From a virus: a DNA stretch of 64,000 nucleotides. Location: IMG/VR virus record IMGVR_UViG_3300034685_000067, positions 1 to 64,000 of that record, one strand, 5' to 3'. This document shows, in pieces, positions 27,501-37,245 of the stretch. Positions within the stretch are counted from its first letter, which is position 1. Each line of letters opens with the position of its first letter. The notes below the pieces were generated by a model. That model searched no databases and had not been told where the DNA came from. It saw only the letters and a list, made by a program, of their open reading frames with translations. The translations under genes were made by a program, and so were the position numbers.

Positions 27501-28324
27501 TTGCAGAAACAACTGGAGCACCTGAAATATCAAAAGCAGCAACTATTGAAAAAGAGAAACTAAAAGCAGATATTACACGTCAGCAATTATTAAAATTATA
27601 TTTTGGCAGTCAAAAAATTACCAGCAAATATGGTGAAATACGTGTAAATTCAAAGGGTGAGATCAGTCAGCACCAAGGTGTAGATATTGGTGTAAAACAT
27701 GGTACATCAATATATACTCCATTAGCAGGTAAAGTTTCTAAAGCTGGATGGATAAATGGTTATGGTAATACTGTTATAATAGATCATCCTCAAGAAAATG
27801 TAAGAACATTGTATGGACATTTATCAAAAATATTAGTTAAATCAGGGCAGGTAGTATATCCTGGTTATAAAATAGCCTTATCAGGTTCTACAGGAAGATC
27901 AACTGGTCCTCATCTGCATTTTGAAGTTAGAAAATTAGGTTCATCTGATACCATAAACCCAATGCCTTTTATAGATTCTATTTTAACAAAATATCTTCCT
28001 GATGTAAATTTGGCTGATGCTCAACTAAAAGAAAGAGCAGTCACTCTAAATTTAGTCAAACCAGTTAAAGCACAAGTAGATACCATGCAATCATTACAAA
28101 CTAAAGAAGTAACAACACAGGTATCTACTGTTGGACTTGGGACATCTCAAGCACAACAAAATAACAAACAACAGCCTGCTGGAAACAATATAGTTATAGT
28201 TAATAGCCCAACTACGAATTCTTCTAATGTTACTTCAAATAATAATCAAACAAAAGATGATGATCATAATACAGCATTTGCTTGGGTTACAGCTCCAATA
28301 TTTTCACATGAATTAGGATTATAA
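24593..28324 (+). CDS. Tail tape measure protein with C-terminal M23 peptidase domain
   Basis: 1243 aa. Tape measures set tail length and help DNA cross the envelope. The N-terminal 330 residues are helical and coiled-coil-like. Hydrophobic, Gly-rich segments follow (about 350-380, 400-480 and 610-740), including a stretch around GIGTAGGVIGTAGKTVFGII that could insert in membranes. The C-terminal part (about 1025-1125) is a lysostaphin-type M23 endopeptidase: HQGVDIG supplies the first zinc His and Asp, LYGHLSK a further His, and GPHLHFEVR the HxH. The enzyme would open peptidoglycan at the injection site. The tail after it is Gln/Asn-rich and probably disordered. All M23 residues seem present. 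Confidence 0.9.
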   Translation: MPNEEEIKLNLTGSIRDVANLQTNASQRPRQQNQASVISNLPTISNGYANSDQQFAKLMDALAVMTNRIESAHRKTHSLLEKLQVSLVVRLESLYKEMHTLNTTINSVFKYQIDLQKQLDSNFTKITFRLSGFLGVFGENFRKNILRMQELISSKTAAEAAEMALVRLLGNIKFLRGFIGYEAIEFKGRMKPMPLTFELYKTIMMTPYYFDTLFMNIKTLTIANNKIKQAYEKIVLSKMDIITRHLADMKNVLLTILTYRPVSTDNMRDVLKDVLKPYSTTTEELRKQLNLKKLERYAEQQVTGLKDLKVTFTKKIEDVLKSTMKVGTALFQIARYLLSPRSLFGKLFYGYLTYKAMAYVLGPIFANLFKHNEFVAAIVKTMSTATRIGLNMVGIRIPQNQSIGDYFKEKMLSALDIFWHRFALPSITKVVSVVLAVYGMKNILTQGIFGGGLWGSQAFLKGLSKSQRAILASMEKTGAAYAKNINAPAIVMSLTSGLLRTVGGILQSTGIFGVKEVGNVLFGFGRGVSRASRLRRRGAIPPKVQQTVQTMQSDIVNNTIQNILDQTQKVITLPENTQPSNKFKSKILSSMQSITDVLLAGISKTFSGMKTIGRGIGTAGGVIGTAGKTVFGIIGKILPFAKGALMTLGPIGIGIAMTLPLFIEGISFFQNILLPNVFGGKNNVPSSLRGIVSGLMVKLVTGTISTVINFIKNIPKFVLITAKIGGEILGGIKDAIIEIFKWGWNAIKRTFTGQSVAEAAPIQTAASEMAAVQEQQEEQTNFYQSMIDQAEEQGKRMAMIAEYFKGGAFKTDIMELAQSMGKAVRSAFDALVGIFDFAKGQFGGFITSMGSTLGAFLSGLMGTDKAAGFLSDITQIAREKGYGTLAGILGRTRESVLDLANRSAQTQVSAANTFSESVGVFKESVDTLAYTINYRGLASIGAPNVINEPRIVKRNVEQINTIKSLATIGVAETTGAPEISKAATIEKEKLKADITRQQLLKLYFGSQKITSKYGEIRVNSKGEISQHQGVDIGVKHGTSIYTPLAGKVSKAGWINGYGNTVIIDHPQENVRTLYGHLSKILVKSGQVVYPGYKIALSGSTGRSTGPHLHFEVRKLGSSDTINPMPFIDSILTKYLPDVNLADAQLKERAVTLNLVKPVKAQVDTMQSLQTKEVTTQVSTVGLGTSQAQQNNKQQPAGNNIVIVNSPTTNSSNVTSNNNQTKDDDHNTAFAWVTAPIFSHELGL

Positions 28325-28342
28325 AAGAGAGGTGATACTTAA

Positions 28343-30313
28343 TTGGCTACTGTAAACTCTTCAAAATCATCATCACCTGCTAAAAGTTCAAAGGATATTA
28401 CATTTCCTAAAGTAGATAGAATAATGGGTTTACCACCAATTGGTGCAGAAACAGATGGAGAATATTTTGATACAAGATCATTTCTTGAAGTTACTTTCCC
28501 AATACTTCATATTATAGCATCAGCATGTGAATGGGAAAATATAACAAAACCCATGAACGTTAAGAAGTTAAGTCAGGAATATCAATTTGCTGTTATACCT
28601 GATACATCTATCTCATATTCTCATACCAATAATTATTATGCATCTAATATAGAACAAGATTTAGCTAACTTAATTAGACTTAATACAGCTGGAGAAATAA
28701 GACAACTTGCCTTAGTATCAAAAGGTCCAACTGGTCAAGCATTCTCTGGTGTAGGTGTTGCTTATTTGGATGAACTTATAAGACAAATGACAGATGTATT
28801 ACAAACATATGGTACAAGAATTGGTGGTAATGCTGCACAATTATATACAGCATTGGGTGCTGATGTATCACGTACTTTTCTTGGTGGTGGAAGAATAGAT
28901 ATCCCAAATATATGGGAAGATTCTAGCACAACTATGTCATGGACATTTACTATCGATCTAAGGACATTTGCTACAGATCCAAATAGTGAGATGTATTTTA
29001 GAGATATAATACAACCATTAGAAGTATTATTAAAATTATCTTTACCTGTAGGTGGATATAATATATCTTATTTGGAACCACCTTATATTTCAGCCAGATT
29101 AGGTAATATTATGGATGTTAAACTTGGTGGTATTTCTAGTTTATCTTGGTCTGCACCACTTAATGAGTTTAATTTTAATGAAGTACCTAGGCATATTGAA
29201 GTATCTATTACTATTCAAGATTTATATAATGTAATGGTTCAATCTGGATCAGAGAATCCTGACTTCCCATCTGCTGAAAAGTTTATAACTAATATGTCTA
29301 GAAACTATAAAAATAGAATGCAAGGAAAGGCATTTACTAAAGTATTCAGTAAAGAATATGATATTAAAATGGGTTCTGTTGCTGAAGAAGCAAGTGATGT
29401 ATCTTCAGCAATGAAACAACCAAACTATAGCAGTATTTCACAGCCAGCTATTCCTTCTGCTCAAGTTAAGGACTTTAATATGAAAAAGTTGTTTAATAAT
29501 CCAATTTTAACAAATGTAACAACAAAGTTTGATAGACTACGAAAATCTATTTCTATTAAGTCTGAATATACTAATACTATCTTTAAACTAGATAATGTGA
29601 AAAATGTAACTGGCAATATGATAACATATGATTTTGTGAATGGAAATCCATTGAATTTCAATATGAATAATATCAGTAAATTTACTGTATCTGGAAATAA
29701 TATGCTAAACAATTTATTATTCTCTGGTTTAGAGGGAAATATGTTATCTATGATTCAAGATGTATTCAATCCTTCTTCTATGCTTCATTTTACTAATAAT
29801 CTTTTTTCACAAGTACCAAATACAACATTAAATGAACTGGCAATTATTCAAGCTATATTGACCAGAGAATTGGGTGGATTTATAAATGAAAGTGGATCTA
29901 ATATTGGAACTCTGATATCAGTATTATCTAATATTACAAGAGGAATGAGTTATAAACTACCATCTATAATAAATAATGAGACAATAACACCAGAATCGAT
30001 AGTAGCATCTTCATTGAAAAGAATTAAAGAAAATGATATAATATTGGATAATCAAATCAAATATTCTATTGATGCTCAAAGGTATCTACAACATGCTGCT
30101 GAAGAATTTGCTAAAAGATTTGGCAATAATCCCAACGTAACTAATGAAATAAGAACCATTGCTATGGGTAAAGATTTGGGAAGCTTTGTTGATGCGATGT
30201 CAAATGTATTTGATACTGTATCAGTTATTACTTCATCTTCTATTTTAAATGAGATTCTGAAGCCTCAATTAAATGGTATTGATAATGATATTACAATAGT
30301 GATGGAGGCATAA
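28343..30313 (+). CDS. Virion structural protein, probably baseplate/tube-cap
   Basis: 656 aa from a TTG start after AGAGAGGTGATACTTAA. The segment from about 190 to 300 has a pattern I know from uncharacterised phage tail proteins: IPNIWEDSSTTMSWTFTIDL, then PNSEMYFRDIIQPLEVLLKL, YLEPPYISARLGNI, GGISSLSWSAP and PRHIEVSITIQDLYNVM. In such proteins this is a tube-like beta domain. The C-terminal half is Asn-rich and helical. Its place between the tape measure and the kinase-phosphoesterase gene suggests a tube initiator (gp48/gp54 role) or baseplate component. No enzymatic motif is seen. Confidence 0.55.
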   Translation: MATVNSSKSSSPAKSSKDITFPKVDRIMGLPPIGAETDGEYFDTRSFLEVTFPILHIIASACEWENITKPMNVKKLSQEYQFAVIPDTSISYSHTNNYYASNIEQDLANLIRLNTAGEIRQLALVSKGPTGQAFSGVGVAYLDELIRQMTDVLQTYGTRIGGNAAQLYTALGADVSRTFLGGGRIDIPNIWEDSSTTMSWTFTIDLRTFATDPNSEMYFRDIIQPLEVLLKLSLPVGGYNISYLEPPYISARLGNIMDVKLGGISSLSWSAPLNEFNFNEVPRHIEVSITIQDLYNVMVQSGSENPDFPSAEKFITNMSRNYKNRMQGKAFTKVFSKEYDIKMGSVAEEASDVSSAMKQPNYSSISQPAIPSAQVKDFNMKKLFNNPILTNVTTKFDRLRKSISIKSEYTNTIFKLDNVKNVTGNMITYDFVNGNPLNFNMNNISKFTVSGNNMLNNLLFSGLEGNMLSMIQDVFNPSSMLHFTNNLFSQVPNTTLNELAIIQAILTRELGGFINESGSNIGTLISVLSNITRGMSYKLPSIINNETITPESIVASSLKRIKENDIILDNQIKYSIDAQRYLQHAAEEFAKRFGNNPNVTNEIRTIAMGKDLGSFVDAMSNVFDTVSVITSSSILNEILKPQLNGIDNDITIVMEA

Positions 30314-30320
30314 AATAATC

Positions 30321-31364
30321 ATGTCCAATAAAAAGATAGTAATCATAACAGGTCCAGCTGCTTCTGGTAAAACAACTTTAGTTAATGAACTTGCCAAAAA
30401 AGGATATTATACAGTTGAAGAAATGGCTATAAAGGTCATAAGACAATGGCAGCATGAAAAGAGAACACTCCCATGGGAAGATCCTGATAATGAAAGTTTA
30501 TTTGAAGAATTTGAAAAAGAATTATTACGTGCTGAAATTCAACAAAAACAATCTATTCCAGATGATGTTGATTTGATAATAATGGATAGATCATTAGAAG
30601 ATATATTAGCTTATTATTATAATAAAACTAAACATATTGATTTAGATGGATGGGTTCCTACTTATAAATTGATGAATGTTGACAAAGAAGATATAGCAGT
30701 ATTAATATTGTTACCAGTTGCCATAGATGAAGAATATATGACAGCTGAACAACAATGGTCTATTTATTATGATATAATTAAAATATATAAACTAATTGGA
30801 TATAAAATATATGAAGAATTAAAGGTTACAGATGTTCAAACCAGATTAGAATATGTTGATGAAATAATTAAATCATTACGAGCATCAGATACAAATATCA
30901 TTGAAAATTATATTAGACATTTATATATGAATACCTTGAGAGAAGATCAAGAAGCATATCCATTTACTACAAGATTTACAATACATGACCATTATGCCAC
31001 TCATCATCATTTTGATTTAAGAATTAAAAAAGGAGATAAGGCACCTTCTTGGGCTCTTCCAAAAGCACACATTCCTTCTAAAGATGGAGAAAGAATCCTT
31101 GCTGTAAGAACACCAGATCATGATCTCAAATGGATGTCTTTTAAAGGTGAAATACCTGAAGGGGAATATGGTGCAGGAACTGTAGATATCTATGATAAAG
31201 GTAAATGTATAATATATAAATGGGGTAGTACTATAGTAGTTGAATTCTTTGGTAATAAAGTTAAGGGATTTTATTCATTGGTTAAAACAGATGATAAAAA
31301 TTATCTATTTATCAGAATGAATCAAGAAGCAGCTGAAGAAAAATATAAGAAAGATAGCGAATAA
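30321..31364 (+). CDS. Fusion of a P-loop kinase (AAA_28-like) with a LigD-type 3'-phosphoesterase
   Basis: 347 aa. Residues 1-190 form a P-loop kinase-type domain: Walker A GPAASGKT (11-18), a DLIIMDRSLEDILAYY segment (84-99) as in AAA_28/NadR-like kinases, and a C-terminal lid-like helix. Residues about 205-340 are a 3'-phosphoesterase domain as found at the N-terminus of bacterial LigD: HYATHHHFDLR holds the metal-binding and catalytic set H224, H230, D232 and R234; SWALPKAHIPSKDGERILAV and TPDHDL give H267; FKGEIPEGEYGAGTVDIYDKG is the family signature. Such enzymes trim 3'-phosphates or ribonucleotides from DNA ends. Joined to a kinase it may heal both ends of a break, like T4 Pnkp. The kinase substrate is not proven. 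It sits between tail genes. Confidence 0.85.
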   Translation: MSNKKIVIITGPAASGKTTLVNELAKKGYYTVEEMAIKVIRQWQHEKRTLPWEDPDNESLFEEFEKELLRAEIQQKQSIPDDVDLIIMDRSLEDILAYYYNKTKHIDLDGWVPTYKLMNVDKEDIAVLILLPVAIDEEYMTAEQQWSIYYDIIKIYKLIGYKIYEELKVTDVQTRLEYVDEIIKSLRASDTNIIENYIRHLYMNTLREDQEAYPFTTRFTIHDHYATHHHFDLRIKKGDKAPSWALPKAHIPSKDGERILAVRTPDHDLKWMSFKGEIPEGEYGAGTVDIYDKGKCIIYKWGSTIVVEFFGNKVKGFYSLVKTDDKNYLFIRMNQEAAEEKYKKDSE

Positions 31365-31384
31365 AGGAGGTTAATTATTATATT

Positions 31385-34279
31385 ATGTCTACATATACTC
31401 CCACAAGCAATTGGTCTGGCATACAGAAAAGAACAATAGATCCAAAAAGTAAACTTGATTCTGATATTCTTAATCATTTAACTGTTATTGGTGGTGGAGA
31501 TAGATATAAAGTATCTGGTCTAGATATGGATATATTATACGACACTGATAACAAAGTATATTTCCATTTAACACCAGGTATTGTAGTTAAAGATTATGTA
31601 GTTCTTGAATTCACTGCAGATATGTATATATTAGCAGGTACGTGGCCATTTAATGATGGTGTATATTATTTAGCAGTTGAATATCAGTACGTTAAGCAAT
31701 ATCCACCTGTTGTAGCAAGAATAGTTTTTATACCTGAAACTCAATTAAATGGATTAGAACATTATGCTTTGTTTAAAATAACAAAAACAGGAAATGTATT
31801 TCCTACTGATCTAGCTTATGAACAATTAGCATTTTCTGATGAAGAATTAGCACAACCTGTATTTGTAGAACGTCTTGCTAAGAAATATGTTATGACTGCT
31901 CTTGGTGGAGAAACAATATTAGATATATCTTTATATTTTGATGAGTATGTAAAAGAATATGCATTATATAGAAATGGTCTTTTACAATTAGAAGGATATG
32001 ATTTCATTTTAGATCCAGCCACTAAAACCATCACTATGACTGAGCCATTGGATGCTGGAGATATAATGATCTTTTTATCTAAGATGTGGGGTTTTGCCAA
32101 TAGTGAACTTGAAGAATTTGGTACGTATACTATATATGACTTAGATAATGGTGCTCTTGATTCTAGATATTATACTAGACCACAGATTGATAACTTTTTT
32201 GAAGGTACATCTACTAATGGTAAAAAACAAGTAGATTGGGATAATGTATTAAATAAACCACAATTATTTCTTGATTTGACAAACGTTGCATTAAAATCAG
32301 AATCAGTAAATCAGTTTGTTGATTTAAATAGTGATGGACATCAAATAGATATGGCTGTAAGCAAAATGCATGATCAAAATACTGATACTGGTACTAATAA
32401 CAATTCATTTTATATTGGTACTAATGGTGTACTATTAAAAAATACATCAGGATCGTTAGAATTAAAGTCATATGATGATTCCAATTATATTGATTTAACT
32501 GTCAACAATTTAACTGTTAAGGGAACACAGACTATTATAAATTCTGAAGTGGTATCCATTGCTGACAACATTTTAGTATTAAATAGTAACTATAGTGGAA
32601 GTACACCAACTGAAAATGCTGGTATAGAAGTCAACAGAGGATCAGTTACACAATCATCTTTGATATGGAATGAAACTATAGATAAATGGCAAGCTGGATT
32701 ATTTGGTGATGAAAAAACTATAGTATTGCAAGGTAATACTATAACTTTAATTGGAGATGTAGTTGGTGGTGCGTCTTTTGATGCATCTGGAAATATGTCA
32801 ATAACAACTACTGTTGTGGATGCTTCTCATAATCATACTATAGATAATATAAATGGTTTACAGGCTATTTTGGATTCAAAAATGGATACATCTACATTTG
32901 GAGCATCTACCATTTTAAATCTATTATTGACAGTAGATGGTTCAGATTCTGGATTAGATGCTGATTTATTGGATGGATATCATGCGAGTTTAATTAATAT
33001 AGCTAATACAATTCCTGTTAGAGATACTTCAGGTTCCATTAATGCTAATGCTTCTTCTGCTAGTAAACTTAATACAGCACGAGAAATAAGATTATCTGGT
33101 GATGTATCTGGTGCAGTTAACTTCGATGGTAGTAGTAATGTCAATATAACTGTTACTGTTGCTGATAATTCTCATAATCACACTATAGATAATATAACTA
33201 ACTTACAATCTATTCTTGACAGCAAACTGGATTCTGCTGATTTTACTCCTCAGGAATTATTGGATAGGATTAAGACTGTAGATGGTTCAGATTCTGGATT
33301 AGATGCTGATTTATTGGATGGATATGAGGGTTCTTTTTATAGAGATGCTTCCAATATAAATGCAGGTATACTATCCCCCAGTAGGCTGAGTGGAACATAT
33401 GATATAAATATTTCTGGCACTGCATCAAGTGCTAATATGCTTACAAATTCTAGAACAATAGAATTAAATGGAGATGTAACTGGATCTGTGCAATTTGATG
33501 GTAGTTCTAATGTAACTATTATAACTGAAGTATTAGATAACAGTCATAATCATACTATGGATAATATAACTGGACTTGCTGAACAACTTGACCTTAAACT
33601 GGATGCTTCTCAGTTTACAGCTTTGCAATTATTAATGATGATATCAACTGTAGATGGTTCAGATTCTGGATTAGATGCTGATTTATTGGATGGTAGAGAC
33701 AGTTCATTTTATACAGATGCAAGTCATTTAGATACTGGTATAATAAGTCCTCCAAGGTTATCAGGCACATATAATATTGATATAACAGGATCTGCTGCAT
33801 ATTTAGAAACACCTAGAAATATAACATTATCTGGTGATGTAACAGGATCAGCACAATTTGATGGGTCTGCAGATGCATCTATAGCTACTAATGTTAGTAT
33901 CGATAATATTTTAACAAAACTAAAAACAGTAGATGGTACTGGGTCTGGATTAGATGCTGATTTGTTAGATGGCTTCGATAGCACTGCTTTTGTTAAAGTT
34001 GTAGATTTTCATCCATATACATTAACATATTCAACAACAGCTAATGTTAATGCTGGTAGTTATTGGGAATATGATACTTGGCTGACATTTGGTACTGATA
34101 CAGATGCACGCAGTAGAATAGTTGATGTTAAGATTTTAGATAGTGTATCTGGAAGTGTCACTCAAAATATGTGGATTAATAGTGAAGCAGTTGCAACTGT
34201 AGCTATAAGAGATAATAGATATGTGAGAGTTATAAACAACCATACATCAACTATATCTTTTTATATAACTATTAAATAA
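31385..34279 (+). CDS. Large repetitive tail fibre protein
   Basis: 964 aa with AAAGGAGG upstream. The N-terminal ~75 residues are the anchor shared with the gene at 3376. A second segment (about 300-450, NLTVKGTQTIINSEVVSIAD.. to WQAGLFGDEK) is shared with the gene at 40597. Then come four modules of about 110-130 residues, each with L.GDV.G...FDGSSNV, DNSHNHTIDNI..LQ..LDSKLD and TVDGSDSGLDADLLDG. The last ~90 residues are different and probably form the receptor-contacting tip. Fibres of this GLDADLLDG type are common on phages of Gram-positive and Gram-negative hosts. The anchor sharing implies that several alternative fibres attach to the same baseplate site. Confidence 0.85.
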   Translation: MSTYTPTSNWSGIQKRTIDPKSKLDSDILNHLTVIGGGDRYKVSGLDMDILYDTDNKVYFHLTPGIVVKDYVVLEFTADMYILAGTWPFNDGVYYLAVEYQYVKQYPPVVARIVFIPETQLNGLEHYALFKITKTGNVFPTDLAYEQLAFSDEELAQPVFVERLAKKYVMTALGGETILDISLYFDEYVKEYALYRNGLLQLEGYDFILDPATKTITMTEPLDAGDIMIFLSKMWGFANSELEEFGTYTIYDLDNGALDSRYYTRPQIDNFFEGTSTNGKKQVDWDNVLNKPQLFLDLTNVALKSESVNQFVDLNSDGHQIDMAVSKMHDQNTDTGTNNNSFYIGTNGVLLKNTSGSLELKSYDDSNYIDLTVNNLTVKGTQTIINSEVVSIADNILVLNSNYSGSTPTENAGIEVNRGSVTQSSLIWNETIDKWQAGLFGDEKTIVLQGNTITLIGDVVGGASFDASGNMSITTTVVDASHNHTIDNINGLQAILDSKMDTSTFGASTILNLLLTVDGSDSGLDADLLDGYHASLINIANTIPVRDTSGSINANASSASKLNTAREIRLSGDVSGAVNFDGSSNVNITVTVADNSHNHTIDNITNLQSILDSKLDSADFTPQELLDRIKTVDGSDSGLDADLLDGYEGSFYRDASNINAGILSPSRLSGTYDINISGTASSANMLTNSRTIELNGDVTGSVQFDGSSNVTIITEVLDNSHNHTMDNITGLAEQLDLKLDASQFTALQLLMMISTVDGSDSGLDADLLDGRDSSFYTDASHLDTGIISPPRLSGTYNIDITGSAAYLETPRNITLSGDVTGSAQFDGSADASIATNVSIDNILTKLKTVDGTGSGLDADLLDGFDSTAFVKVVDFHPYTLTYSTTANVNAGSYWEYDTWLTFGTDTDARSRIVDVKILDSVSGSVTQNMWINSEAVATVAIRDNRYVRVINNHTSTISFYITIK
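32933..33973 (+). repeat. Four in-gene copies of a fibre repeat
   Basis: Nearly identical ~45-bp stretches encoding TVDGSDSGLDADLLDG occur at 32933-32980, 33278-33325, 33650-33694 and 33929-33973, the last more diverged (GTGSGLDADLLDG). The same unit occurs at 41293-41340 and 41633-41680. High DNA identity within and between genes offers sites for recombination of fibre modules. Confidence 0.9.
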
Positions 34280-34293
34280 AGTAGGAATTATTG

Positions 34294-37224
34294 ATGACTA
34301 TATCTTTAAAAAAGTATTATTTAGAAGACTTTAATTTAATTCCTTATAAAGATAATATATCATCTCAATTATTTTATGAAAACAACATATCAACATATAT
34401 AAACCAAGATCTTGAAAATGGATGTTTAGCATTATATTTGTATAAGAATTATGCTACTAAATCTCTTTCATTAGTAATAATTGGAGGAGGATATATATCA
34501 TCTGCAGGTAGTTGTTCTTTAGGTATATCTAATTTACCTTCATCATTTACTATAATAGGAAGTGGAACTATAACATCTTCATCTAGTATAACATCTAATT
34601 TAAATTGGAATGCTAATAGTTTAGATTATATTATCATAGATAATATAGAATCATTTACAAATATAACTATTAATATTATTAGTCAAACAAATGTAGATTA
34701 TATTAAATGTTTGAGTTTTAATAATACGTATCAATATTTAGATATACAACAAAGTCCTTTTACTTTATCTGCTCAGGAATTAGAATATGCAGCACCAATT
34801 ATATTAGAACCAGAAGCTAAAATATATTCCTCACCTATAAAAATTGAAATAATAATAGATAGTTCTGTTCAAGATTTAGTTTATACAACAGATGGAACAA
34901 ATCCAACTATTGCAAAATATATTGCATATGATAATTTAACACCACCTAATCCATTTATAGCTGTAGTTGAAGATGGATTAGGCAATGTATTGTTTGATGG
35001 TGGTTTCCCTAAATGGTATAATGGACAATGTAATACATCATGGACAACCTTTAGTGAAATGTCAGCATCTTATAAATATCTTGCTAATGCAATCAATTAT
35101 ATTGCTAATCCAGCTAAAGTATCAAGTGGGAATAAAAAGATATTAATATTAGGAGATGCTATATCTGGTGATCCTTATTATATAAAAGGTACTGCTTCTT
35201 ATGATTTTAAAACATCTATAGATAAAGTTTGTAGTATTATTGGATACACACCTACATACAAAGTTAGATCTGATTATGCAAGTGGTTTATTAGATGCAAC
35301 ATATTCAGAATTGGATCAATATTGTTGTGTTTTATTATTTTCCACAAAATATACAAACAGTAAACTTATAACAGATTCATGTATAAATAATTTAGTTACA
35401 TTTAGAGAAAATAAGAATGGTATATTTATTATAACAGATCATGGTGAACATATACCTGATTTAGATACTGCTATAAATGGTACTTATTCTGGTTTCTTTA
35501 GAACAGCAAATTATTTAGCTGTCAACTATGGTGCATATTTTACAGATAATTATGATAGAACACCTGTAAATGTTGGATTCTTAAGACAAACTTATGGTGA
35601 TCATCCTTTATGGAATAATCTATCTGATGATGAAAATATACATGCTGGTGGATCTGAATCAAGAGTAGTTGTTCCAATTTATGATACTTATACTGCTTCA
35701 GAGTTACCTTTATTATCATTAGATGAAGAAGGATATACTATTTATAAATTCTTGTTGAGATATCATGATAATTCAACTTCTCCAATATCATTTACTTATG
35801 GATTAAGTACACAAGAGTTAGTTGAGTTTTTGGATAATAATAATAACGTTATAACTGAAACGCCCATGTCTGTATTTAATACAGTTGATGTTAACTTTAG
35901 ATTAATACCAGGTGAACTTGGATCATTGTCTGGATTAATAAAATTAAATTCAGATGTAATTGGTGAAACTAGTCATGATGGTACAAATCAGAATATTATA
36001 TGGTATGGAGATACTAATAGAATATTTGTCAAAAATGGAGATAGAGTTGTAGTACAGATTACAAATCCAATTGAATATACAAAATCATTATTAGTCAATA
36101 GATTTCAACCACCAGTACAAGATGAAATAGCATTAGCTAGATTCATAACAACAACAAAACAATATGAATGGGATATTAACCCATTTCCTTCTCCCTTTCA
36201 CAATAGGATTGCGCATATTAAAAATGCATTAGAATTAGTTGAACAGCAACCAACAAATAGAACTTCATCTAATGTTTCACTATTAAAACAATATATATAT
36301 GATACATTGCCATTACCCCCAACAAATGGATTTATATATGCTACTACTGCAGAAACTACAGAAACATTAAATTCATTTGTACCACCATCTATGCAAGCTA
36401 TATATAATAACTGGGGTGTATTTGCTATGCATAGTACTGCTGATGAATATTATGATAATATATCATTAGCACCAGTTAGAGATCCATATAATACATGGGT
36501 ATATGATGCTACATTAGATTCTATTAAACAAACATATAATAGTAATTATTACAATGGATTTGTAAGTAAAGAAAAATTAGATTATTATACACATGAGGTT
36601 ACATTAACATCCCCTTCTAATGACGATGATATGATAGGTGTAGTTATTGCACACACATATAATGCAACTGAGGGTAAAAACTATGTATTATCTGCTACAA
36701 GCACATATGGTGGTAACTTTCATAGAAAAATACTTGGTATATCATATAATAATAATGCGTGGACTGTTGCAGTAAGAGATTATGATATTGTCAATACATC
36801 ACCAAATTCAGGAGAAGGTTATTGGGCAGGTAAAAGAATAAGAGTAAAAGTTGAACGACAGGGTGATTATATAAGAGTATTAGGTACAAAATGGAATAGT
36901 GATGTTTATGAGCCAGCATCAGAAATGATAGTTGATTTAAATAGTGATCCAAGATTAGCTGTATTTAAAGGTAAACAATCTTATGGTTATTGTAATGCAT
37001 CCCAAGCAAATAGTTATTATCAAAATATTGTTCTAACAGGTGGAGCAGATTATAAAACTATTGTAGATGCACAAAGTGGAAAGGTATATAAATATATTAA
37101 TAATCAATGGGTCGAAACAGGACTAACTGCTCAAGATGTATTTGGTTATCCAAGAGAAGTCACTAATCCAGAAACTGGTAAGATTTTTTATATAACAGAA
37201 AATTCTATTATATTACTAAATTAA
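34294..37224 (+). CDS. Tail spike/fibre-like protein with CHB_HEX-type and GATase-like segments
   Basis: 976 aa; TTG 34291 and ATG 34294 are adjacent, and I use the ATG. The N-terminus is a strand-rich Ser/Ile region. Around residues 170-205, PEAKIYSSPIKIEI..VYTTDGTNPT matches the C-terminal chitobiase/hexosaminidase beta-sandwich repeat. Residues about 285-480 (KKILILGDAISG, FIITDHGEHIP) look like a class-I amidotransferase-fold domain of unknown function. Residues about 760-920 (HEVTLTSPSNDDDMIGVVIA to YYQNIVLTG) resemble a laminin-G/TSP-C-like sandwich. The final 50 residues repeat a DAQSGKVYKYINNQWVE-type closing. A large adhesin that binds surface glycans is likely. Confidence 0.65.
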   Translation: MTISLKKYYLEDFNLIPYKDNISSQLFYENNISTYINQDLENGCLALYLYKNYATKSLSLVIIGGGYISSAGSCSLGISNLPSSFTIIGSGTITSSSSITSNLNWNANSLDYIIIDNIESFTNITINIISQTNVDYIKCLSFNNTYQYLDIQQSPFTLSAQELEYAAPIILEPEAKIYSSPIKIEIIIDSSVQDLVYTTDGTNPTIAKYIAYDNLTPPNPFIAVVEDGLGNVLFDGGFPKWYNGQCNTSWTTFSEMSASYKYLANAINYIANPAKVSSGNKKILILGDAISGDPYYIKGTASYDFKTSIDKVCSIIGYTPTYKVRSDYASGLLDATYSELDQYCCVLLFSTKYTNSKLITDSCINNLVTFRENKNGIFIITDHGEHIPDLDTAINGTYSGFFRTANYLAVNYGAYFTDNYDRTPVNVGFLRQTYGDHPLWNNLSDDENIHAGGSESRVVVPIYDTYTASELPLLSLDEEGYTIYKFLLRYHDNSTSPISFTYGLSTQELVEFLDNNNNVITETPMSVFNTVDVNFRLIPGELGSLSGLIKLNSDVIGETSHDGTNQNIIWYGDTNRIFVKNGDRVVVQITNPIEYTKSLLVNRFQPPVQDEIALARFITTTKQYEWDINPFPSPFHNRIAHIKNALELVEQQPTNRTSSNVSLLKQYIYDTLPLPPTNGFIYATTAETTETLNSFVPPSMQAIYNNWGVFAMHSTADEYYDNISLAPVRDPYNTWVYDATLDSIKQTYNSNYYNGFVSKEKLDYYTHEVTLTSPSNDDDMIGVVIAHTYNATEGKNYVLSATSTYGGNFHRKILGISYNNNAWTVAVRDYDIVNTSPNSGEGYWAGKRIRVKVERQGDYIRVLGTKWNSDVYEPASEMIVDLNSDPRLAVFKGKQSYGYCNASQANSYYQNIVLTGGADYKTIVDAQSGKVYKYINNQWVETGLTAQDVFGYPREVTNPETGKIFYITENSIILLN

Positions 37225-37245
37225 AGGAGTTATAAATATATATCC

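Noticed and set aside
32933-33973. Regularly spaced near-identical ~45-bp repeats, considered as a CRISPR-like array.
   Set aside because: Spacing is 280-370 bp, the repeats are in frame and encode a known type of fibre repeat, and no cas genes are present.
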